A DNA stretch of 64,000 bases, taken from contig CAKMXJ010000032.1 of assembly GCA_928724745.1 (NCBI GenBank), positions 1,178,001 to 1,242,000 of the forward strand, in the 5' to 3' direction. The notes under the pieces are model-generated. The model ran no database searches. It worked only from the letters and a program-made list of their open reading frames with translations, and had not been told where the DNA came from. Shown here in pieces: positions 30,105 through 39,100 of the stretch (positions are counted from its first letter, which is position 1; each line of letters opens with the position of its first letter). This stretch comes from Anthracocystis setariae (taxonomy: Eukaryota > Basidiomycota > Ustilaginomycetes > Ustilaginales > Ustilaginaceae). A program made the position numbers and the translations under genes.

Positions 30105-33100
30105 ATGAGCTTCCACTTCACCGGAGCTGGCCGCACAAGGGCCCCAGTGATTCTCGGTGGCGCATCCACAACCACTGCCGACCCCGCAGGTGGCGCAAGA
30201 GCACAGCGTCTCGAGCGTGAGCAGCAACGACGCAAGCAAGTTGCTGCGATCAAGATTCAAGCGCACATTCGTCGCATTCTTCAATCTCGTCAAGTCAGGG
30301 CACAGTGGCGCAACCAAATCCCCCAATATTTCGACCAGATCCAAGCCAGCATCGACTCTGGTGCTTCTTTCTCCACACAGCATCTCCTCATTCTTGCAAC
30401 AAGGGCCTTGCTCGTCAGCTTCGCCCCCGCCACTCGAGCTTTGGATCAGGCCGATGTCGCATTGTACCTTCGCTGGATCCGACTCGTATCACAAAGTGTC
30501 GATGGCTTTCAGCTCGTCTTCCAGCCTCTCCAGGCATCCTCTGGCGTACAAGATGCCTCTAGCTGGATATCGCTGCTGCGTGTAGCCTGCAAGCACACGC
30601 TCCGCTTCCTTTCCGCTGCAGCTGCCAACCGAGTTTCCCAGCCATCGACATCCTCGCAACAGTCGCAACTCGACATCGACATTTTGGCTTTCCTCAGCTT
30701 GCTTACTGGCATTGACGCTCGCTCCCCTGCCAACTCGATCGCAGGCAACGGCCAGTCGACGACTCTGGCAGCTTCGCTCATTGCTCTGCTTGTTGATCTT
30801 GGCTTGCACCACCATCTCCGTACCCACATCCTTTCTTTCACAATACAACAGAAGGCATCGGCGCCAAGCCTCTGTACGGCTGTTTCGCTTTCCTTGGCCC
30901 CCATCCACACCTTTAAACCCAGCCCCAAGTCTCTGCCCTCCGCAAAAGGCGCATCTCTCAACGATGCAATCGATGTTGATAACCAGACTCCAGCAGCAAA
31001 CCGTCCTTCACTGCGACAGAAAGCTACACACTCCTTTGCTGCAGAGATCATGACCGTCCCTGCGCTCCGTAAGCGACTCCCTTTGAGTTCGCTGACGGAG
31101 CTAGCCAAGAATCTGCCCTTTTCCGACCTTTTGGATTGGATCACAACTTTCAAGCCACAGCATGTTCAGTCACCACATGACGACGACGACACCGCCTCCA
31201 CTTCGCTCAACGTACTCGAGGCAGCCAAAGCACTTTCCTCGCCTCATTTGCTGGCCAATTTGCTTGCTTTCGGATCGCAGCGTGTAGCCTTTTTCAAGGA
31301 TGGTGCTAGTCTAGCCAAGTACCTCCAAGCTCTCAGCTATGCGCAAGATTGGCTGCCGAGCTCCGACTTCGAACCACCACTCAACTCCGGAACCGCCCAC
31401 GGTCGTGCATCACAATCATCGCAGAGCCACCCAGGTGCCAAAGAAGCACAGTCGATAGCAAATGAGACGTACGAGCGACTCTGCACTCTTGCCTCGGACG
31501 AGCATCTCAGTTCTATTCTTGCTACGTCGAATCGATTCCCTTCCTCGACACGAGGTCCACTTTTCAGCTTTATTTGCTCAACTCTGTCAGCATGGCCAGC
31601 CAGCATACGCGATCACGTGTTGAATCAAATCCTCTACACTTCAGCCGAGGCTCAGGCTACCAGCACCGCCAAGCAAATTCGCCCGACTGGACCTTCAGGC
31701 CTGGGTCTCATTCGAGAGTTTTGGAGGGGCTATGTTCGTGGCAGCGGACTGGCGCGAACCCTTGCTTCCGCCCATGCCGACACCAAGGCACGTGGGATTC
31801 TCGCTGCGTTGAGCAACACGGCGACAGGTCAGGAGTGGCCCGCGCTCATTCTTGTTTTCGAGATGCTCTCCATGGCGCTTCTCACCCTAACTGATGACGA
31901 GTTCTATTCTACGGACGACTCTGTCGCTATTAACGGTGGTGGCGCACGGATGAAAGGAGGCTGGTTATCACGCGACGAGATCCTCAGCATCAGCGGTCTA
32001 TTACGCAACGTAGCCTTTGCCATGTATTGGTACGAGGGCAAGGCGCCGCTTGTCAACCTCAACAACGACAGTCTCGAGGATGATCGTCGACGTCAACGCA
32101 CGCCTTGTGTACCGGGAATGCGTATGACGTTGCTGTCGCTCAGAGCACTCGTGACCCAGTTGCTCAAACAGCTGCATTCGCGAGACTCGAGGCATCGTTT
32201 CGCACCCACAGACCACTGGCTCATGGTCAGCCAACTCGATCTTCAAGATTTTATGCGCACCGTCGTACTCGAAGAAGAGCAGCTCAGCAGTGAGCAGCAG
32301 GATTACCCCAGTGCCATGAGCATAGACGCTCCACAGCAGCAAGCGAGTGCCGCCAGCACCAGCATGGATGTTGATGGAGGGGCGTCCGACTCGGAGGGCG
32401 ATGGCTCCGATGACGAGGATGGCCCTACTAGCTCCCGACAGCCTCTGCCTCGTCTCCAGCACCTTCGCGCTCAGGGTGGTGCGCGCAGCCGTCACCTGTC
32501 TGCCCTTCATCTCGCATACCTGTCGCCTCGTCTCGGTATCTTGAACAACGTGCCCTTCATGATTCCCTTCGATGCCAGAGTCCAGATCTTCCGTCAGTTC
32601 ATACACATTGACAGCGTCAAGAACAAAATCTACGCGGAACGATTCATGCCTCGCCGAGCCGTCAAGATCCGACGTGAGTTTGTGGCGCAAGACGGTTTCG
32701 CTAGTCTGGCTCCGCTCGGAGCGGAAATCAAGAGACCGCTCAGGATCGAGTTCGTTGATCAATTCGGCCAGATCGAAGCGGGCATCGATGGAGGTGGTTT
32801 GTTCAAGGAGTTCCTCACGGCGCTCGTGCGCGAGGCTTTTGACACCAATCGAGGGTTGTGGAAGGCGACGGATGCACAGGAGCTGTATCCAAATCCGCAC
32901 ACTTACGCCACGTCGGGAGACCAGCTGGAGTGGTACGAGTTCCTCGGCCGCGTGATCGGCAAAGCGCTCTACGAGGGCATTTTGGTGGATGCCAAGTTTG
33001 CCGGCTTCTTCCTTTCCAAGATGCTGGGCAAGCAGTCTTTCTTGGATGATCTTGGCTCGATCGACACTCTCGACAAGGAGCTGTACAAAGGACTCATTTC

Positions 33101-33734
33101 GCTCAAGAACTATCAGGGTAATGTGGAAGACCTCTCGCTCAACTTTACCGTCACGGATGAAGAATTTGGCGTCTCGATCACGCGCGAGCTGATTCCGGGT
33201 GGCGCCAACATTCCAGTGACGAACCTCAACAGGATGGAGTACATTTATCATATCTCGCATTACCGACTCTCGACTCAGATCCAACACCAATGCAACGCCT
33301 TCTTTACGGGTCTCGCGGACATCATCAATCCGCGTTGGTTGAGAAACTTCAACCGCGAGGAGCTGTCCGTGCTGATCTCTGGTACGGACGACCCGGTCGA
33401 CATTGAAGATCTCAGGAAGCACACAGTTTTGGGCGGATATCACGAGCAGGATCTGACGGTGCAACGCTTTTGGAAAGCTCTCGAGAGTTACGATCAACCG
33501 ACGAGGAAGGCTTTCCTTAAGTTTGTCACGAGTTCGCCCAATCCGCCATTGCTGGGGTTCAGCCAGCTGAATCCCATGTTTGCCATCAAGAAGGCGGGTG
33601 ACGATGGCAATAGGTTGCCCACGGCGAGTACGTGCGTGAATTTGTTGAAGCTGCCGGATTATGCGGATGAAGAGACGCTCAGGGAGAAGTTGATGTATGC
33701 TATCACTAGCGACGCTGGATTCGATCTGTCATAG
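30105..33734 (+). CDS. HECT E3 ubiquitin ligase, Hul5/UBE3C-like
   Basis: This 1209-residue protein starts MSFHFTGAGRTRAPVILGGA, as in Hul5/UBE3C. An IQ-like helix follows at about residues 40-65 (VAAIKIQAHIRRILQSRQVR). A long alpha-helical middle region carries an acidic stretch near residues 750-775. The C-terminal HECT domain begins near residue 860 and shows IDGGGLFKEFLTALVREAF, FLGRVIGKALYEGILVDAKF, DLSLNFTV and the catalytic Cys C1177 in LPTASTCVNLLKLP, ending EKLMYAITSDAGFDLS. The enzyme family extends ubiquitin chains at the proteasome and on misfolded proteins. The start at 30105 was preferred to in-frame codons upstream because MSFHF is the conserved N-terminus. Confidence 0.94.
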   Translation: MSFHFTGAGRTRAPVILGGASTTTADPAGGARAQRLEREQQRRKQVAAIKIQAHIRRILQSRQVRAQWRNQIPQYFDQIQASIDSGASFSTQHLLILATRALLVSFAPATRALDQADVALYLRWIRLVSQSVDGFQLVFQPLQASSGVQDASSWISLLRVACKHTLRFLSAAAANRVSQPSTSSQQSQLDIDILAFLSLLTGIDARSPANSIAGNGQSTTLAASLIALLVDLGLHHHLRTHILSFTIQQKASAPSLCTAVSLSLAPIHTFKPSPKSLPSAKGASLNDAIDVDNQTPAANRPSLRQKATHSFAAEIMTVPALRKRLPLSSLTELAKNLPFSDLLDWITTFKPQHVQSPHDDDDTASTSLNVLEAAKALSSPHLLANLLAFGSQRVAFFKDGASLAKYLQALSYAQDWLPSSDFEPPLNSGTAHGRASQSSQSHPGAKEAQSIANETYERLCTLASDEHLSSILATSNRFPSSTRGPLFSFICSTLSAWPASIRDHVLNQILYTSAEAQATSTAKQIRPTGPSGLGLIREFWRGYVRGSGLARTLASAHADTKARGILAALSNTATGQEWPALILVFEMLSMALLTLTDDEFYSTDDSVAINGGGARMKGGWLSRDEILSISGLLRNVAFAMYWYEGKAPLVNLNNDSLEDDRRRQRTPCVPGMRMTLLSLRALVTQLLKQLHSRDSRHRFAPTDHWLMVSQLDLQDFMRTVVLEEEQLSSEQQDYPSAMSIDAPQQQASAASTSMDVDGGASDSEGDGSDDEDGPTSSRQPLPRLQHLRAQGGARSRHLSALHLAYLSPRLGILNNVPFMIPFDARVQIFRQFIHIDSVKNKIYAERFMPRRAVKIRREFVAQDGFASLAPLGAEIKRPLRIEFVDQFGQIEAGIDGGGLFKEFLTALVREAFDTNRGLWKATDAQELYPNPHTYATSGDQLEWYEFLGRVIGKALYEGILVDAKFAGFFLSKMLGKQSFLDDLGSIDTLDKELYKGLISLKNYQGNVEDLSLNFTVTDEEFGVSITRELIPGGANIPVTNLNRMEYIYHISHYRLSTQIQHQCNAFFTGLADIINPRWLRNFNREELSVLISGTDDPVDIEDLRKHTVLGGYHEQDLTVQRFWKALESYDQPTRKAFLKFVTSSPNPPLLGFSQLNPMFAIKKAGDDGNRLPTASTCVNLLKLPDYADEETLREKLMYAITSDAGFDLS

Positions 33735-34067
33735 GAGGCATTCGAAGTCGTTTTCTGTTATCCCTTGTATTCATGGGTATGCTGTGTTGATCAAGCAGAG
33801 GGTTGGTTGTTCTTCGCTGGCTGAGGGTTGTCTTGTGTTCTTCGGGCTGTGAAACCGCTGCACGTATTGGGCTTCTGGAAAGTGACAGCCGCGAGGGGAA
33901 AAAAAAAAAAAAAAAAAAAAACGTCGGCTCTCGGGTAAGAATTTCGCAAAAGCCGATGCGCATCTTCGGCAGCTAAGCTGTTGGCAGGGTCTGTTGCGCA
34001 GGTGCCTCGCTATCATCGATCGTCTTGACATTCTTCACTGTACAGATCGAACGGAAGGAAGGATAGT
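33735..34067. other. Spacer between the Hul5-like and NDUFAF7-like genes with a poly-A tract
   Basis: This 333-bp tandem spacer contains an uninterrupted run of 24 A at 33899-33922. No gene is seen. The NDUFAF7 promoter must lie here or overlap the 3' end of the upstream gene. Confidence 0.5.
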
Positions 34068-36017
34068 ATGACGACTGCAGGTTGCTCATACCGTTTGTCG
34101 CGGACAGCAGCGGTACGCTCGCTGTCGGTTGCTAGATCGACACCGCAAGTTTTGTCTCGATTCTCGCCATTCGATATCGGAAGACCAGGCTTAGGGCTGT
34201 CGTCGTCGTCGTGGACTGGATTACGCCATGCTAGCTCTCGATCGGACGAGGAGGACGGATGGTCTCGACATCGTGCGCAATACAATTACGATCCATTTTC
34301 ACTGCATCCCGAACCGAAGCACTACGCATACCCGCTCGTCACTGCCGACCAGCTCGCGTCTTGCACCTTGGCTCCGGCGTCCATGTCGAGAGGTCCCGGT
34401 GGTCGACCACGCGAGGTGCGAATGCTCGCGAGAGACTTTATCCACGACTCGCTGTACAACCCTTCGTACGGATACTTTACCAAGCAAGCCGTGTTGTTGC
34501 CGGATCCGTCTCCGGAGGCAGAGGGCGATGGGGTTAAGGAGGTGGCTGGAGAGTTGTATACGGAAGAGATGGGTGTGCTCCGACCGGCGAATCCGGCATT
34601 CGACTTCAATTCGATCAAGAACGAGTCCGAATTCATGCGGCTCGTGGAAGAACGGTATCAGTTGTTTGAGACGCAGATTGCGTTGCTCGTTCAAGAGCGA
34701 CAGAACCGGCTTGAGGCCAAGGCGAAAGAGGCAGAGTTCGAGAACTCGGTGGCTCGCGAACGAAAAGAGCGGGTCGAACGACGAAACCGACGGGAACAAA
34801 AGAAAGACGCGCCCGAGTACTCGGCAGCTGGACTCGAGGCCGCCCAGCTCCGAGGCCGCGCCATGCAGAGCGAAGGAGTGCAGGAAGGAGACGTTCAATC
34901 CATGGCGGCGAAACAGGTATGGCACACACCGACACAGATTTTTCAGCCATACTATGCCCAGGCACTGGCACGCTATCTGGTGGCCGAATACAAGCTGCAC
35001 AACTATCCCTACGATGATCTGGTGATCTACGAATGCGGTGCTGGGTCGGGAGCGCTGGCACGTGGGATCTTGGATTACCTCGTAGAACACGAGCCTGAGA
35101 TCTACACGAGGACGAGATACCGTATCATTGAAATTTCGCACAGACTGGCGATGGAGCAGGAGCGGAAGCTGAAGCGACATCGGGTGCGGGGAAGGGTGGA
35201 GGTGGTTCATCAAGATGTACTAAGTTGGGATCGAGGCGTAGTTCAAGAGCCATGTTTTGTGATTGCTTTGGAGGTGTTTGATAACCTTGCGCACGATGTG
35301 GTGCGCTTCTCGATGGAAGATCTGACGGCGTATCAAGCGGTGGTATCGATTGATGAAAGGGGTGATATGCACGAGCTCTACGAGCCCCTCTCGGATCCAC
35401 TCATCCAACACTACCTATCTCTCATTGGACCTCGGTTGTCACCATTATCGAATTCCTTCTTGCGCTTCCTACCCTCTGGCATTCGAGCGACACTGGCACG
35501 TCATGCTCCATTTTTCCCGAACCTCTCGCCACCCATCTACCTCCCCACCAACGCGCTTCGCTTCATCGCCAAACTTAAAACCCACTTCCCACAACATCGC
35601 CTGATCATGTCCGACTTCCATTCCCTCCCCGACACCTGTCCCGGCATCAACGCACCCGTCGTCCAAACCCGCCACAACTCAACCATGATTCCAGTCTCAA
35701 CCTACCTCGTCCTCCAAGGCTACTTTGACATCTTCTTCCCCACCAACTTCCACCACCTCAAACACATCTACAACACCGTCATCAACAACAACAACAACAT
35801 CATCATCCACCACCACCAACCCCTCAATAATAACCACGATATCCTAGGATCCCATTTTTTCTCCTCTTACACCCTAAAACCCAGGCAACGCAACCTCAAG
35901 ATTTACTCGCATCCATCCTTCCTCGCCCGCTACGCAAACATCGAACCGCTCAAACTCAAGGACGGTTCAATCCCCCTCCTCTCCTGGTACAAAAACGCAA
36001 GCTGGTTCCTCTCCTAA
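34068..36017 (+). CDS. Mitochondrial protein arginine methyltransferase NDUFAF7-like (MidA family)
   Basis: This 649-residue protein begins with an Arg/Ser-rich, acid-free stretch (SYRLSRTAAVRSLSVARS) that looks like a mitochondrial presequence. The MidA/DUF185 family core follows: REVRMLARDFIHDSLYNPSYGYF, an inserted charged coiled coil (about residues 190-290), then the SAM-binding segment YECGAGSGALARGILDYL (about 320-337) and IIEISHRLAMEQ. NDUFAF7 dimethylates an arginine in the NDUFS2 subunit early in complex I assembly. Near the C-terminus (about residues 567-592) lies an Asn/His/Ile repeat (INNNNNIIIHHHQPLNNNHD) encoded by CAA/CAT/CCA-rich sequence, probably a low-complexity insertion. 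The normal ending SWYKNASWFLS follows. Its stop is 107 bp from that of the convergent HD-domain gene. Confidence 0.9.
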   Translation: MTTAGCSYRLSRTAAVRSLSVARSTPQVLSRFSPFDIGRPGLGLSSSSWTGLRHASSRSDEEDGWSRHRAQYNYDPFSLHPEPKHYAYPLVTADQLASCTLAPASMSRGPGGRPREVRMLARDFIHDSLYNPSYGYFTKQAVLLPDPSPEAEGDGVKEVAGELYTEEMGVLRPANPAFDFNSIKNESEFMRLVEERYQLFETQIALLVQERQNRLEAKAKEAEFENSVARERKERVERRNRREQKKDAPEYSAAGLEAAQLRGRAMQSEGVQEGDVQSMAAKQVWHTPTQIFQPYYAQALARYLVAEYKLHNYPYDDLVIYECGAGSGALARGILDYLVEHEPEIYTRTRYRIIEISHRLAMEQERKLKRHRVRGRVEVVHQDVLSWDRGVVQEPCFVIALEVFDNLAHDVVRFSMEDLTAYQAVVSIDERGDMHELYEPLSDPLIQHYLSLIGPRLSPLSNSFLRFLPSGIRATLARHAPFFPNLSPPIYLPTNALRFIAKLKTHFPQHRLIMSDFHSLPDTCPGINAPVVQTRHNSTMIPVSTYLVLQGYFDIFFPTNFHHLKHIYNTVINNNNNIIIHHHQPLNNNHDILGSHFFSSYTLKPRQRNLKIYSHPSFLARYANIEPLKLKDGSIPLLSWYKNASWFLS

Positions 36018-36124
36018 ACACCCCCCACCTTCCTGCATTCGATCCAATCAAATTTGTTGGTCCCCAACCTGAACAAAAAATGTGTGATTTTTGGTGATTG
36101 CCGTTATGAGGCTCTGAATCTAAC

Positions 36125-39100
36125 TTACTTGACCACCGCCCTACCCCTCTCCTCCCACAACGTCTCCCTCTCCTTGACCAACTCCTGTGCCCACCTCCTA
36201 ATCCTCGGATGCGCAATATGCGTTACACTGCCCTCCCAAAACGCTTGCAGATCATCTATCCCGTACCTTCTCTCATACTCGATCGCTTGCAACGCCAACT
36301 CGAATCGATCCAAATCCTTGACCAATCGACTCTCCTTACTCTGCCTCGCTTCATACTCCTCCCACAACGCCTCGATCCTCAACCCAGCCGCCGATGACCC
36401 CAACAGATCATGTACAAAATACTGAATCGCCTCCTTTTCCCTCCTCATCTTCTCCTCCTTCCCCACCGCATCCAGCGGAGTGAGATCGCCCACCTCCGCC
36501 TCGGCCAAATCATGCACCACTGCCAACTGCACACACTTGCCCAGATCCACATCGCTCTGCTCGGGACAAAGAAGCGAAAGTATCGCCATGCGGTACATGT
36601 GATCCGCAATACTCTCCGGTTTGGCCACCCGATGATGCATCCACCCCGTCCGCTTGTTCAGCTTGAGTTGCTCCACCACATGCATGAACTTCAACACCTT
36701 CGTCCAACCTTCCTCGGTCTCCGGCTCTTCTCCCTCCTCGTACAGACAAAACGACTCATCCACGGCCACCTGGAACAGCTTGAGCGCACGCGGAGCTTGC
36801 GCTGGGTCGCTCTCGAGCACTGTGCTGGCAGAGGTCGGCGGCGGAGGTGCAACGTACGGTGGACGCGGTGATCGACGCCCAACGCTGTTCGGCGTCGCTG
36901 TGCCCGATCCAGGCTGCGAAATCCCCACTGCCGCGTCGCGCATCACCGGCCCGTTGGCTTGCGTAACGCTGGACTTGCTCGATGTGCCGATACTGCCGAG
37001 TCCCAGACCAGTCGCCATCGTAGGGACCGAGGCGGTGCAAGCTGACGGAATCAGAGCTTTTGGCGTCTCGTTACCCGTTGAAGCGCTGTCTTTTGCACCA
37101 GGCATGTGAAACCCTTTGGTGACGACACTTCCCGGCAACGCACCCTTCATGTCGGCAGCCTTAGGTGCTGGCGAACCAGGCATTGCCGAGACACGAGTCG
37201 CTGCAATCGGCACACCAGAAGCACCCACCGACGCGCCCGACTTGCCAGCACTGATACTAGTCGCAGCATCTTCCGCGTCCGGAATCGTAGCGAGCTTCGT
37301 CGACGGCTCAGGTTCAAAGATGCTCTTCCGCAACGCCTTTCGCAGCGACGGCACCATCATCTTCTCCTTGTAAGGAAGCGACGTTTTGGGCTCCACCTCA
37401 AACCCACTCGTGCTGTCCTTGAACGAGCCGTAGCCCCAAGTCCTCTTACCGATCGCAACCCCCTCGGCAGCAGCAGGCACAGCTGTCCTCGCTGCCACAT
37501 GACGGTCAAAGACAGAGAACGCATTCACCGGACTGTTGCTGTCAGGGTCGATCATAGTCCCTTCACGCAAAGGCCGAGGTCCGATACCACCGCCTGCAGC
37601 AATGAACTGGCTGGGCGGGGCAACAGCCATAGGAGTTGAACGAGCGCCATCCTTGGCCTTTTCTTCCTGTGCCGGCATCTTCTCAGAGGCATTTCCATCA
37701 CCCGAACCAACCTTGCGCTTCCAAAGGTCCCACTTTTGGTTGTCTTCGTCATTGAGCTTGTACTTGTTCTTGCCGGCTCGACGCGCCTTGACCTCCTTCG
37801 GCGACCACAGCGACCGATGCGATGGGGCGTTGGGCGCGAGCAGACCCGACAGACGCACTTCCGTGTCGGCGTCCTCCTTGGACATATTGCCAATGCGGCT
37901 TCGAGACGACGACCTCTGATGTTTGCTGCTACCTGTAACACTGCCCACAACCGGAACATTCGCTCCTTCAGCGGCCTGCAAGGGTTGCATTTGGACGCTC
38001 ATGCGACGAGACGAATTTCTGAGCGAGCCAACAACGAACGGCTCCGGCTCGGATCCGAGATCCCTATCAGATGTAGAAGGCAGTGGCGCACGGACGCGGC
38101 CGTCCATGCGAAGCGAAGCCGGATCGAAGCCTTCATCGTTGAGTCCAGCACGAGTCATAGAGGAGGCCAATGTATGCATGGCGCTTTGACTCGCTGCGAG
38201 CGCGCTAAACGAAGCGGCACCGAACCCAGGAGGCACAGCATCTTCATCATCTGAAGATGAGCTGCGGAAGTCGTCCGACAGCGAACCTGAGCCTGATTCC
38301 CGGCGGCCAGCCGATTCAGTGGCATCGTCTTCGAATCCAGGAAGCGCGTCATCTCCTTGGCCACGAAGTCGGCCCGATGCGCCGGTTCGTAGACCGGATT
38401 GAGACATTTCGACTTTGTGCCGGTCGTGGTCCTCGGGAGACACTTGCATCGCGTCGTCCTCGGCATCTTCGTCTGCCTCGGCGCCTTCTGTCTCTTCGTC
38501 GATCTCGAACACCGCATCAGCAGCCTCGTCGACCAGAGCAAGGCTGGAAGCTACCGTCTGACTCGGTTTCGTTCCAAGCTCATCTTCCTCCTCGCCTTCA
38601 TCGTCGTATTCGTCCGAAGCGACAGCATGATCAACGCGGTCCTCTGTCTCTGCGAATGCCACCTTCTTCTCGGCCGTCTTGCGCGACTTAGGGCTACCGC
38701 CTGGACCCCTACCCGAAGTTGCAGCACCGCCATCTGACGAAGCCGCACCACCTTTGCCATCGTCATTGCTTGGCATGCTGCGAGTGGCGGGCTTGAGCGG
38801 CTCGGTGTTGGAGGGAGGTGGGTCCCGTGGTCGAAGAGTGACCTGGGCGGAAGGCTCAGCGACAGTGTGTGGCGAGATGAGCTTGCCACCAACGGAAGGC
38901 GTATTCTCATCATCGTCCCGACCATCGTCGACGTACGCGAGCGCGGGACGCTTCGTCAACAAGGAGGAGGACATGAGCGGCGGCGGGTTGAAAGTTCCAG
39001 CGGTGGAACGTCCGGCCCGTCCGCGGACATTCTCGTTGCGCACTTCGGACGACTTGGTTGCTTCTGCATTGTCCGAGTGCTGCGGTGGTGGTTGACGAGG

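Noticed and set aside
32001..33497. 498-codon open frame antisense to the HECT ligase gene
   Set aside because: A shadow of the HECT coding region, with no recognisable domain.
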